This document shows positions 1 through 9,100 of a stretch of DNA of 64,000 nucleotides, one piece after another. Made by a program: the position numbers and the translations under genes. Location: contig NZ_JBATXB010000004.1 of assembly GCF_049673005.1 (NCBI RefSeq), positions 1-64,000 of the forward strand, given 5' to 3'. This stretch comes from Carnobacterium_A sp049673005 (GTDB lineage Bacteria > Bacillota > Bacilli > Lactobacillales > Carnobacteriaceae). How positions within the stretch are numbered: position 1 is the first letter of the stretch; each line of letters opens with the position of its first letter. The notes beneath the pieces were generated by a model that was not told where the DNA came from, searched no databases, and saw nothing but the letters and a program-made list of their open reading frames with translations.

Positions 1-127
1 CGTAAGGTGAATGATAGGAGCCGTATGAATTGAGAGGTTCACGTACGGTTCTGTGAGAGCATTAAGGTGAAATTCCTTAGTGCTACTCGACTGAGAGGTC
101 GGAGCCGCGAGGCTCCTCCTACTCGAT
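1..127 (+). mobile_element. Group II intron, 3' end only (domain V, domain VI and a domain-VI-like extension)
   Basis: Bases 18-51 fold as a textbook group II domain V: a 9-bp lower helix (18-26 with 43-51), a 2-nt bulge (41-42), a 5-bp upper helix and a GAGA tetraloop. The AGC catalytic triad is at 19-21. Bases 55-91 fold as domain VI, with a single bulged adenosine at 85 that fits the branch point. Bases 93-127 form a second hairpin with the same base-paired foot (GAGAG / CTACTCGA), a bulged A at 121 and a GCGA tetraloop. The rest of the ribozyme and any intron-encoded reverse transcriptase lie upstream of the window. The 3' splice site is either near 91 or near 127. The domain V call is secure; the role of the second hairpin is inferred. 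Confidence 0.85.
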
Positions 128-158
128 ATATATTACAAAAAAATTGTTAAAAATTTGT

Positions 159-164
159 TATAAT
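159..164 (+). promoter_or_regulatory. Possible -10 element upstream of the LDH-like gene
   Basis: A perfect TATAAT stands 68 bases before the GTG start of the LDH-like gene, but there is no good -35 box at 16-18 bp. The element lies just beyond the intron end, so it may be the first promoter of the downstream cluster. Confidence is modest because the region is very AT-rich. Confidence 0.35.
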
Positions 165-231
165 AATTAGATAGATAACAGTCTTTCTTAATTTGTGTAT
201 AGAAATAAAAAAGTATAATGGAGGGATTTTA

Positions 232-1176
232 GTGAATAAGAGACAAGAAAAAAAAATAATTGTTGTAGGTACAGATGAAACAAGTTATCAATTTGCGTTC
301 TTAAGTATGTTAAAATTAGAACCAGTAGAAGTAAAGTTTTATCAACTGCCTTCTTTAGAAGAGAATAAAATACGGGACTTACAGTTTTCTTCTTATTTTT
401 CATCAGAATGTTCTTTTTCTATCGCTAATACAAAAGACTTTCTTTCTACTGATTTATTAGTTATAACGGCACACGAAGAAAGAAAGATAGATGAATCAAA
501 TGATGCTTATACTAGAAGAAATATATTATTAGTGCGTAAAGTTATAAAAAAAGCTATGGCAAACGGATTTAGTGGATTAGTTTTAATTGCTACAGAACCA
601 ACAGATATATTTACTTATCTTGTCTGGAAATTTTCGGGTCTTCCTAAAGAAAAAATAATTGGACTAGGTACTTATATTGATTCTAATTTATTCAGACAAT
701 TGCTAAGTAAGAAGTTAGGAGTTTCTTCCAGAGATGTTAATGCTTTTATTGTTGGAGGAAGTTCAAAGCAAAGCAGAGTAACAACTTGGAGTCGTTCTAA
801 TATTGGAGGCAATCCGATTTTAGGTTTAATGATGGATAAGAAAAATAATTTTAATCAAAATGATAGAATTAATATTGAATCTTTTCTTTCAGAAAGAGAC
901 TTATTTTCAAGAGAAACAAATTCTTATTTTACAACGGCATCCGCCTTAATTGAATTATCTAAATTTATATTTAATGATGAGAAAGTATTGGTTACGTTGA
1001 CGCACCTAGTTAACATAGCTGATTTAGTAAATATTCCATTATCTATGCCTGTATTGTTAGGGGGAGATGGTGTTACTAAGATATCTGAACTTAGTTTCTC
1101 GGATTCGGAAAAAAAAGAATTGCTTAAAGTTGCAAAAGAAACACGCGAATATTTAGATTGGATAGAAAAAGGATAG
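232..1176 (+). CDS. Lactate/malate-dehydrogenase-fold protein lacking catalytic residues (probable pseudoenzyme)
   Basis: The 314-residue product aligns along its whole length with L-lactate/L-2-hydroxyacid dehydrogenases. Recognisable blocks include the core around DIFTYLVWKFSGLPKEKIIG and the IDSNLFR segment, which keeps the Asp and Arg of the usual LDSARFR. The key chemistry is missing. The Gly-rich NAD loop reads GTDETS instead of GxGxxG, and the proton-relay His of GEHGD is replaced by a GGSSKQS-like stretch. The substrate-loop Gln and Arg are Arg and Asn, and the Asn of the NPxD motif is Glu (TEPTD). The start is taken as GTG 232, with GGAGGG six bases upstream; an in-frame ATG at 193 has no ribosome site. 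The frame is intact, so it is not an obvious pseudogene. A UPF0223 gene follows 11 bases after the stop. The function is unknown; a regulatory or binding role is an inference. Confidence 0.75.
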   Translation: MNKRQEKKIIVVGTDETSYQFAFLSMLKLEPVEVKFYQLPSLEENKIRDLQFSSYFSSECSFSIANTKDFLSTDLLVITAHEERKIDESNDAYTRRNILLVRKVIKKAMANGFSGLVLIATEPTDIFTYLVWKFSGLPKEKIIGLGTYIDSNLFRQLLSKKLGVSSRDVNAFIVGGSSKQSRVTTWSRSNIGGNPILGLMMDKKNNFNQNDRINIESFLSERDLFSRETNSYFTTASALIELSKFIFNDEKVLVTLTHLVNIADLVNIPLSMPVLLGGDGVTKISELSFSDSEKKELLKVAKETREYLDWIEKG

Positions 1177-1187
1177 AGGAGAAGATA

Positions 1188-1475
1188 ATGGAAAATAAAA
1201 GTTATAGTTATCCAATGGATTATGATTGGACAAAAGAAGAAATGACGAAGGTTATAAACTTATGGAGAGCTGTTGAGTTGGCGTATGAAATAGGAATAAA
1301 TAAAGAAGAGTTTTTAATAGTATATCGTAAATTTAAAGAGGTTATTCCTTCAATTGGAGAAGAAAAAAAATGGAGTCGTCAATTTGAATCTATTTCAGGT
1401 TATTCTGTCTATGCAGTACACCAAGAAGCTAAGAAGACAAATAAAAAAATGATTTTTATGGATAAAAGCAAATAA
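1188..1475 (+). CDS. UPF0223 family protein (YktA-like)
   Basis: The 95-residue protein matches the UPF0223/YktA family. It has the N-terminal SYPMDYDWTKEEM segment, a central helix ending in a KFKEVIPSIGEEKKW block, and the YSVYAVHQEAK segment near the C terminus. No enzymatic motif is visible and the family has no established function. ATG 1188 is chosen because GAGGAGAAG lies just upstream; an in-frame ATG at 1158 would overlap the previous gene. It sits between the LDH-like gene and the inositol-monophosphatase-family gene and is probably co-transcribed with them. In Bacilli this gene is also found near yktC and typA. Confidence 0.8.
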   Translation: MENKSYSYPMDYDWTKEEMTKVINLWRAVELAYEIGINKEEFLIVYRKFKEVIPSIGEEKKWSRQFESISGYSVYAVHQEAKKTNKKMIFMDKSK

Positions 1476-1530
1476 TTAGAAAATAAAAATTAAACATGTT
1501 AACTTATTTCATGAGAGAGGGAGTGAGTCC

Positions 1531-2322
1531 TTGAATCAATTAACTAAGCGAAAGCAATTAATAAAAGATTGGATTTATGAAGCTGCTGATAAAAGTAAAC
1601 AATCTTTCAATCAAACTATTAATATAGAAGAAAAAACAAATCGTACAGATTTAGTAACCAATATTGATAAAGAAATTGAACAATTTTTTATTGAGAAGAT
1701 AAACGCTCATTTTCCTGATGAAAGAATTTTAGGAGAAGAAGGATCAGGTCATCAGTTTACGGATTTAAAAGGTGTTGTATGGGTAATAGATCCTATTGAT
1801 GGAACTTTAAATTTTGTAAAACAACAATATGACTTTGCTATTATGGTTAGTGTTTATAAGGATGGAGTAGGGTATCTAGGTTATATATACGATGTAATGA
1901 AAAATGAGCTTTATTTTGCATCAAAAAATCAAGGCGCTTATCTAAATGATAAACCTTTAAAAAAAGTAGAAGATACTCCTCTGAGAGAAGGGCTAGTAGC
2001 GATAAGTCATCGTTTAATGACAAGTAAAATAAATGATGACGCTAGGGAAATTGGTAGAGCTAGCAGTGGAGTGCGTATGATTGGATCAGCAGGACTTGAA
2101 ACAACACGCGTAGCAACTGGGAAACTGGTGGCTTATATTGGAGCGTCTTTAGCTCCGTGGGATATTGGCGCTGGAAAAGTCATAGCAGAGGAATTGGGCT
2201 TAATTTATACACAGCTAAATGGGGAAGAAATTGACATGTTGAAATACAATAAAACAATTGTGGCAACACCATCTGCTCATAAAGAAATAAGGATGAACTA
2301 TATCTCTAAAACAGAAAAATAG
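1531..2322 (+). CDS. suhB: Inositol-1-monophosphatase family phosphatase (SuhB/YktC-like)
   Basis: A 263-residue Mg2+-dependent phosphatase of the FIG superfamily, cytosolic. It shows the metal-site motifs in order: GEE (about 68-70), DPIDGT (87-92) and WDIGAG (from Trp210), which matches the family's WDxxAG. Substrates in Gram-positive bacteria are poorly defined; inositol monophosphate or other sugar phosphates are possible. The start is TTG 1531, behind a GAGAGGGAGTG ribosome site. The gene sits after UPF0223 and before typA, the same context as in many Lactobacillales. Naming is by family; true inositol phosphatase activity is not shown. Confidence 0.85.
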   Translation: MNQLTKRKQLIKDWIYEAADKSKQSFNQTINIEEKTNRTDLVTNIDKEIEQFFIEKINAHFPDERILGEEGSGHQFTDLKGVVWVIDPIDGTLNFVKQQYDFAIMVSVYKDGVGYLGYIYDVMKNELYFASKNQGAYLNDKPLKKVEDTPLREGLVAISHRLMTSKINDDAREIGRASSGVRMIGSAGLETTRVATGKLVAYIGASLAPWDIGAGKVIAEELGLIYTQLNGEEIDMLKYNKTIVATPSAHKEIRMNYISKTEK

Positions 2323-2388
2323 CTGAGTCAAATAAAGCGTTTTCATCAAAAGGATTAAAAAAAATTTCGATATCACAAACTTTTTTCT

Positions 2389-2416
2389 TTGCAATCTTTT
2401 GTTTTAGTGTTAAACT
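2389..2416 (+). promoter_or_regulatory. Candidate typA promoter
   Basis: TTGCAA (2389-2394) and TAAACT (2411-2416) are separated by 16 bp, about 170 bases upstream of the typA start. This leaves a leader with no obvious strong terminator. It is the best promoter match in the 262-base gap between the phosphatase gene and typA. Confidence 0.45.
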
Positions 2417-2584
2417 GTACAAGTTGATAGTTGTCTTCATAAGTTTTCAATGCGTTTTCATTCTGAAATGAGCAGAAACTTATGAAAAGTTCAAGTGCAT
2501 AAATTGGATTGAATAATGTTCATTTTGATAGATAGCGAATCAGAAGTATTGAAATAATGACAAGAATCATGGAGGAATTTAGTA

Positions 2585-4429
2585 ATGAAAAGAAGAGAAG
2601 ATCTTAGAAACGTAGCTATTATTGCCCACGTCGATCACGGTAAAACAACATTAGTGGATGAATTATTGAAACAATCAGACACTTTACATTCTCATAATAA
2701 ATTGGCTGAACGTGCAATGGATTCAAATGCCATTGAACAAGAACGTGGTATTACAATCTTAGCTAAAAATACAGCTGTTAAATACAAAGACACTCACATC
2801 AATATCTTGGATACACCAGGACATGCTGACTTTGGTGGAGAAGTAGAACGTATCATGAAAATGGTTGATGGTGTAGTTTTAGTTGTCGATTCTTATGAAG
2901 GTACAATGCCTCAAACAAGATTTGTATTGAAAAAAGCGTTAGAACAAAAATTAGTCCCAATCGTAGTTGTAAACAAAATTGATAAAGATGCAGCTCGTCC
3001 AGCAGAAGTTGTTGACGAAGTATTAGAATTATTTATTGAATTAGGTGCTGATGATGAACAACTAGAATTCCCAGTTATCTACGCTTCAGCTATGAATGGT
3101 ACTAGTAGTTTTTCTGACGACAAAGAGGATCAAGAAAACACAATGAACTATATCTTTGACACAATTATCAAAGAAATCCCTGCTCCAATTGATAACTCAG
3201 ATGAACCTTTACAATTCCAAGTTTCACTTTTAGATTATAGTGATTATGTAGGTAGAATTGGTATTGGTCGCGTATTCCGTGGGAAAATTAAAGTTGGAGA
3301 CAGCGTTACATTAAGTAAATTAGACGGGTCTACTAAGAATTTCCGTGTTACAAAATTACTTGGTTTCTTCGGTCTAGATCGTGTAGAAATTAATGAAGCA
3401 AAAGCAGGAGATTTGATTGCCGTTTCTGGTATGGAAGATATCTTTGTTGGAGAAACTGTAACGCCCACAAATCATGTTGATCCTTTACCAGTATTACACA
3501 TCGATGAGCCTACATTACAAATGACATTCTTAGTAAATAATTCACCTTTCGCTGGACGCGAAGGCAAATGGGTAACTTCACGTAAAATTGAAGACCGTTT
3601 GATGTCTGAATTGCATACAGATGTTTCTATGCGTGTTGAAAACACAGCATCTCCTGATGCTTGGATTGTATCTGGACGTGGTGAACTTCACTTGGCAATT
3701 CTAATAGAAAATATGCGTCGTGAAGGTTATGAATTACAAGTATCTCGTCCTGAAGTTATTTTACGTGACTTTAATGGGGTTCAATGTGAACCTTTTGAGT
3801 TAGTTCAAATTGATACTCCTGAAGAATATATGGGATCAATCATTGAGTCATTGAGTGCTCGTAAAGGCGAAATGCAAGATATGATTAACAATGGTAATGG
3901 ACAAGTTAAACTAACTTTCCTAGCTCCAGCTCGAGGTCTGATTGGTTATTCTACAGAATTCCTTTCAATGACAAGAGGATACGGAATTATGAACCATACT
4001 TTTGACCAATATTTACCACGTTTAAAAACTAAGATTGGTGGACGTCGTAATGGAGCTTTAGTTTCAACTGAAACTGGAAAAGCTACAACTTATGGTATCA
4101 TGGGTGTTGAGGATAGAGGAACAATCTTTATCGAACCAACAACTGAAATCTATGAAGGAATGATTGTTGGAGAAAACTCTCGTGAAAATGACATTACTGT
4201 TAACATCACGAAAGCTAAACAAAAGACCAATGTTCGTTCTGCTAATAAAGACCAAACAAACGTTATAAAAGCTCCTCGTCATTTGACTTTAGAAGAATCA
4301 CTAGAATTCTTAGGTGAAGATGAGTATTGTGAAATCACTCCAGAAAGCATTCGTTTACGTAAGCAAATTTTAAACAAAAACGAACGTGAAAAATCAGCTA
4401 AAAAAAATAAAGCCTCTCAAATAGGCTAA
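2585..4429 (+). CDS. typA: Translational GTPase TypA/BipA
   Basis: A 614-residue ribosome-associated GTPase of the EF-G-like family, implicated in 50S assembly and stress or low-temperature growth. G motifs are AHVDHGKTT (about 14-22), RGITI in switch I, DTPGHADFGGEVER (G3) and NKID (G4). The domain II, III, V and C-terminal BipA-specific domain layout is full length. The start ATG 2585 has GGAGG at 2572-2576. A rho-independent terminator follows immediately. It is a monocistronic housekeeping gene; the call is secure. Confidence 0.96.
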   Translation: MKRREDLRNVAIIAHVDHGKTTLVDELLKQSDTLHSHNKLAERAMDSNAIEQERGITILAKNTAVKYKDTHINILDTPGHADFGGEVERIMKMVDGVVLVVDSYEGTMPQTRFVLKKALEQKLVPIVVVNKIDKDAARPAEVVDEVLELFIELGADDEQLEFPVIYASAMNGTSSFSDDKEDQENTMNYIFDTIIKEIPAPIDNSDEPLQFQVSLLDYSDYVGRIGIGRVFRGKIKVGDSVTLSKLDGSTKNFRVTKLLGFFGLDRVEINEAKAGDLIAVSGMEDIFVGETVTPTNHVDPLPVLHIDEPTLQMTFLVNNSPFAGREGKWVTSRKIEDRLMSELHTDVSMRVENTASPDAWIVSGRGELHLAILIENMRREGYELQVSRPEVILRDFNGVQCEPFELVQIDTPEEYMGSIIESLSARKGEMQDMINNGNGQVKLTFLAPARGLIGYSTEFLSMTRGYGIMNHTFDQYLPRLKTKIGGRRNGALVSTETGKATTYGIMGVEDRGTIFIEPTTEIYEGMIVGENSRENDITVNITKAKQKTNVRSANKDQTNVIKAPRHLTLEESLEFLGEDEYCEITPESIRLRKQILNKNEREKSAKKNKASQIG

Positions 4430-4437
4430 TACCTTTT

Positions 4438-4484
4438 AAAAGACTATCTAATGAATATATAATTCATCAGATAGTCTTTTTTTT
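4438..4484 (+). terminator. Rho-independent terminator after typA
   Basis: The arms AAGACTATCT and AGATAGTCTT, with a second inner pairing ATGAA/TTCAT, are followed by a run of eight T. It lies eight bases after the typA stop. Confidence 0.9.
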
Positions 4485-4546
4485 ACTTTTAATTAAAAAC
4501 CATTAAATGTTGAACCTAGTTTTATCAGAATACAGATGGTTTCGTA

Positions 4547-4575
4547 TTGTTGGATGAGCATATTGTTGATATAAT
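4547..4575 (+). promoter_or_regulatory. Promoter of ylaN-ftsW
   Basis: TTGTTG (4547-4552), a 17-bp spacer and a perfect TATAAT (4570-4575) lie about 30 bases upstream of the ylaN start, so transcription begins just before the ribosome site. Confidence 0.7.
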
Positions 4576-4605
4576 GAAAATGTTAGACTAAAGGAGGAAG
4601 ATTTT

Positions 4606-4887
4606 ATGCTGAATAATGTTCAAAAAAAAGAGGCTTTAGATGTCTTATTAGATGATGCTACAAAAATCTTTCAACTCATTGATAATCAGAAAAATCAGTT
4701 ATGTCTCACTGAATGTCCAGCTTTTAACGAGATTGTTGATACTCAAATGTTTGGTTTGTCGAAAGAAATATCTTTTGCAAAAAAAATAGGAGCAATCCAT
4801 TCAGATGAAGGAGATCGCATACTAAGTGACTTGGAAAAAAAATTAAATGATTTGTATGTAAAGGCTTATGATGAAAAAAAAAGATAG
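4606..4887 (+). CDS. ylaN: YlaN family protein (UPF0358)
   Basis: The 93-residue, all-helical small protein matches YlaN, with the signature CPAFNEIVDTQMFGLSKEI segment near the middle and an amphipathic C-terminal helix. In Staphylococcus and Bacillus, YlaN has been linked to iron homeostasis and to Fur (family knowledge). Nothing in this sequence shows metal binding directly. The start follows an ideal AAAGGAGGAAG site. It leads the ylaN-ftsW-pycA order conserved from Bacillus. Confidence 0.9.
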   Translation: MLNNVQKKEALDVLLDDATKIFQLIDNQKNQLCLTECPAFNEIVDTQMFGLSKEISFAKKIGAIHSDEGDRILSDLEKKLNDLYVKAYDEKKR

Positions 4888-4893
4888 AATGAT

Positions 4894-4930
4894 AAAGGGG
4901 GCCTTGGGCTTCAATTAAGCCGATAATATG
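4894..4930 (+). promoter_or_regulatory. ftsW ribosome binding site separated from its start by a small hairpin
   Basis: The only good ribosome site (AAAGGGGG, 4894-4901) is 26 bases from ATG 4928, far beyond the usual 6-10. A 5-bp hairpin, GGCTT (4907-4911) with AAGCC (4917-4921), lies between them; when folded it would shorten the effective spacing to about 11 bases. Confidence 0.45.
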
Positions 4931-6085
4931 ATTAAAAAATTTAAGTATTTAGACCAGTTTATTTTTATTCCTTATTTTATTTTATCTATATTTGGTACTT
5001 TAATGGTTTATAGTGCGAGTAGTTATGTTGCCATTGGTCAAGACAAAAATCCAGAGTTTTATTTTATTAAACAAGCTGTTTTTGTGTGTATAGGATTTCT
5101 TATTAGTCTGTTTATTTTTGCTTTAAAGTACACAGCTTTAAAACAAAAAAAATTAATCATGAATGCTATCTTAGTGATAGTAGGTCTTTTGATTTATTTA
5201 CTTATTTTTGGTAAAGAAATTAACGGAGCAAAAGGGTGGCTTGATATTGGACCAGTTGGGATACAACCAGCTGAATTCGCTAAAATATCGGTGATATGGT
5301 ATTTTGCTTATATCTTTTCTAGAAGACAACAACAAATTGTTCGTGATTTTTGGTCCTCGATGAAACAACCTGCATTTTTATTTGCTGTTATTCTTTTATT
5401 GATTGCTATACAACCAGATATTGGAGGAGCAGCTATCATTTTATTTATTGGGATAATCATGATTTTTGCTAGTGGAGTATCTACCAAATTGGGTATCACT
5501 ATGGGAGCTTTAGGTATTGCAATCATTCTTGGTGTAGTTGAATTAGTGAGGGTTTTCGGGACCAAACTCCCTTTTTTACAACCGTATCAATACGATCGTT
5601 TTGTTGCCTTTTGGGATCCGTTTGAAGTTTCTGAAAGTGCGGGACTTCAATTAGTTAATTCTTATTATGCTTTAAGTAGAGGTGGTCTCTTTGGGGTTGG
5701 AATTGGAGAAAGTGTTCAAAAAACAGGATATTTACCCGAGCCCTATACGGATTTTATAATTTCAATCTTAGGAGAAGAGTTAGGACTCGTAGGAGTAATA
5801 GTTGTTCTATCTCTTTTTAGTTTTTTAGTTTTGAGAATCTATTTAATTGGTATTCGCACAAAAGATCCTTTTGGTTCTTTAATGTGTATTGGAATAGCTA
5901 CCATGTTTTTAATTCAAGCTTCAATCAATTTAGGAGGGGTCTTAGGGCTTATGCCTATTACAGGAGTAACATTCCCTTTTATTAGTTATGGTGGTTCGAG
6001 TACGATAGTATTAACCATTTCAATCGGATTAGTCTTAAATGTTAGCGCAATGAACAGAAAACAAGAAATTGAAGATAATAATTAA
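4928..6085 (+). CDS. ftsW: Cell-division peptidoglycan polymerase FtsW (SEDS family)
   Basis: A 385-residue polytopic membrane protein of the FtsW/RodA/SpoVE family, which polymerises lipid II glycan strands at the septum with a partner class B PBP. It shows about ten hydrophobic segments, the AEFAKI motif in the loop before the middle of the protein, the large extracytoplasmic loop with the YQYDRF segment, and the C-terminal GVTFPFISYGGSS signature. FtsW rather than RodA is inferred from its place between ylaN and pycA. The start at ATG 4928 is supported by the protein N terminus despite the distant ribosome site. Confidence 0.93.
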   Translation: MIKKFKYLDQFIFIPYFILSIFGTLMVYSASSYVAIGQDKNPEFYFIKQAVFVCIGFLISLFIFALKYTALKQKKLIMNAILVIVGLLIYLLIFGKEINGAKGWLDIGPVGIQPAEFAKISVIWYFAYIFSRRQQQIVRDFWSSMKQPAFLFAVILLLIAIQPDIGGAAIILFIGIIMIFASGVSTKLGITMGALGIAIILGVVELVRVFGTKLPFLQPYQYDRFVAFWDPFEVSESAGLQLVNSYYALSRGGLFGVGIGESVQKTGYLPEPYTDFIISILGEELGLVGVIVVLSLFSFLVLRIYLIGIRTKDPFGSLMCIGIATMFLIQASINLGGVLGLMPITGVTFPFISYGGSSTIVLTISIGLVLNVSAMNRKQEIEDNN

Positions 6086-6163
6086 CGAAAATGAAAAAAA
6101 TAATAAGTTATAATACGAAAAATAGTATAGATGAACAAAAACTGTTAAATTAGGAGCGATATA

Positions 6164-9100
6164 ATGAAAAAAGTATTAGTAGCTAACCGAGGAGAAATAG
6201 CCATTCGAATATTTCGTGCTTTGACAGAACTTCATATTGGAACAGTTGCTGTTTATTCGCAAGAAGATGAAGGTTCTGTTCATCGGTTTAAGGCTGATGA
6301 AGCATATTTGGTGGGAGCAGGAAAAAAACCAATAGAGGCTTATTTAGATATTGAAGACATGATTCGTATAGCAAAAGATTCGAATGCAGATGCGATTCAT
6401 CCTGGATACGGCTTTTTATCTGAGAATTTAAATTTTGCTAAACGATGTAAAGAAGAAGGGATTATTTTTATTGGTCCAGAGATACATCATTTAGACATTT
6501 TTGGAGATAAACTTAAAGCTAAAGAAGCAGCTATTTCTGCAGGTATAAAATCTATACCTGGATCTGAAGGACCAGTATTAAATGTTGAAGAAGTCCAAGC
6601 ATTTGGAGAAACATTTGGGTATCCTATTATGATAAAAGCAGCGTTAGGTGGTGGCGGTCGTGGGATGCGGGTAGCCTATTCAGTTGATGAAGTAAAAGAT
6701 AGTTTTGAAAGAGCACGTAGTGAAGCGAAGGCAGCTTTTGGAAATGATGATATCTACGTAGAACGCTATATTGAAGATCCTAAACACATCGAAGTTCAAA
6801 TATTAGGAGACATTCACGGAAATATCGTTCATTTATACGAGCGCGATTGTTCAGTGCAACGCCGACACCAAAAAGTGGTTGAAGTTGCACCGTGCGTTTC
6901 TATACCAGATGAGTTACGCCTGGAAATGTGTGAATCTGCTGTTCAATTAATGGAGCATGTTGGATACGTTAATGCTGGGACCGTTGAATTTTTACTTGAA
7001 GGTGATGAATTTTACTTTATTGAGGTTAACCCGAGAGTGCAAGTAGAACATACAATTACAGAATTAATTACAGGCATCGACATTGTTCAAGCTCAAATTT
7101 TAATTTCTCAAGGAAAAGATTTGCATAAAGAAATGAATATTCCAAATCAGGAAAATATTCCTTTAATGGGTGCGGCTATTCAATGTCGAATAACAACGGA
7201 AGATCCCTTAAACGGGTTTTTACCTGATACAGGTAAAATAGACACTTATCGTTCTCCAGGTGGATTTGGCATACGCCTAGATGCTGGCAATGGATTTCAA
7301 GGAAGCGTTGTTTCTCCCTTTTTTGATTCTTTATTAGTTAAGGTTTGTACACATGCTTCTACATTTGAATTAGCGGCTCAAAAAATGACGCGCTCATTAA
7401 GAGAATTTCGTATACGTGGTGTAAAAACTAACATTCCGTTTATGGACAATGTTATTTCTCATCCCGTTTTCCTTTCAGGAGAAGCGAAAACGACATTTAT
7501 TGATTCTACTCCTGAACTTTTTATATTTTCTAAAGTTCGTGATAGAGGAAATAAAACCATGAAATATATTAGTAATATAACCGTAAATGGATTTCCTGGT
7601 ATTGAACAGGCTCCAAAGAAGTTTTATGAACCAGCTAGAAGACCAAAAAAATTAACGCTGTTAGATGAGACCACAGTAAATGCAAAAAGTATTTTAGATC
7701 ATCAAGGTGCAGATGCAGTAGCAGAATGGGTAAAAAATACAAAAGAAGTTTTGTTAACAGATACAACTTTTAGAGATGCCCATCAAAGCTTATTAGCGAC
7801 TCGCGTACGTACGCAGGATTTTTTAAATATCGCTGCTGAAACTGAAAGGGCAATACCACAATTGTTTTCTTCTGAAGTATGGGGAGGAGCTACTTTTGAT
7901 GTGGCTTATCGATTTTTAAATGAAGATCCATGGGAACGTTTAAAAAAAATAAGAAAAGAAATGCCCAATACTCTTCTTCAAATGTTATTTAGAGGCTCTA
8001 ATGCTGTTGGGTATCAGAACTATCCTGACAACGTTATTGAATCATTTATTCAACAGGCAGCAAAAAGTGGAGTAGATGTGTTTCGTATCTTTGATAGTCT
8101 GAATTGGATTCCTCAAATGGAGAAAAGTATTCAAGTTGTTAGAGATACGGGCAAGATAGCTGAAGCATCTATTTGTTACTCAGGGGATATTAATGATCCT
8201 TTAAGAACAAAGTATACGATTGAGTATTATAAGAATATGGCTAAAGAACTAGAAAACCAAGGAGCTCATATTGTTGCTATTAAAGATATGGCAGGGATTT
8301 TGAAACCTGAGGCAGCTTATCGTTTAATCAGTGAATTAAAAGCAACGATTGATATTCCTGTTCATTTGCATACCCATGATACAAGTGGAAATGGACTATT
8401 CACGTATGCTTTAGCAGTTAAAGCGGGTGTAGATATTGTTGATGTTGCAATGAGTGCGATGAGCAGTGCGACTAGTCAACCGAGCATGAGCAGTCTTTAT
8501 TATTCACTATTAGGAACACAACGAGTTCCATCTTTAAATATTGAAAATGTACAGCAGATAAATCATTACTGGGAAGATGTTAGGACACGCTATAGTGATT
8601 TTGAAAATGGTGTAAGTGCTCCTCAAACAGAAGTTTATCAGCATGAGATGCCTGGAGGTCAATACTCTAACCTTAAACAACAAGCAAAGGCGGTTGGGTT
8701 AGAAGATAAATGGGATGAAATAAAAAAAGTATACGCACTAGTTAATCAGATGTTTGGTGATATTATTAAAGTAACTCCTTCTTCAAAAGTTGTTGGAGAT
8801 ATGGCATTATTTATGGTGCAAAATGAGTTGACTGAAGAAGATATATATGAACAAGGTCACTCAATTGATTTTCCAGAATCTGTTATTAGCTTCTTTATGG
8901 GTGATTTAGGTCAGCCAGTTGGTGGATTTCCAGAGAAATTACAAAAAATTGTTTTAAAAACAAATCAACCGATTACGGTTCGACCTGGAGTTTTAGCGAA
9001 GCCAATTGATATTAGCCAAACAACTATGAACTTAGCTAAACTGATTAATAAAGAGCCTTCTGATGAAGATGTGTTAAGCTACATTATGTATCCTGAAGTG

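Noticed and set aside
193..231. Upstream ATG start for the LDH-like gene
   Set aside because: No ribosome site precedes it, whereas GGAGGG stands at the right distance before GTG 232, and the extra residues do not match the family.
2331..2346. CcpA cre-like site before typA
   Set aside because: The right half matches but the left half has two mismatches at key positions; not convincing in AT-rich DNA.
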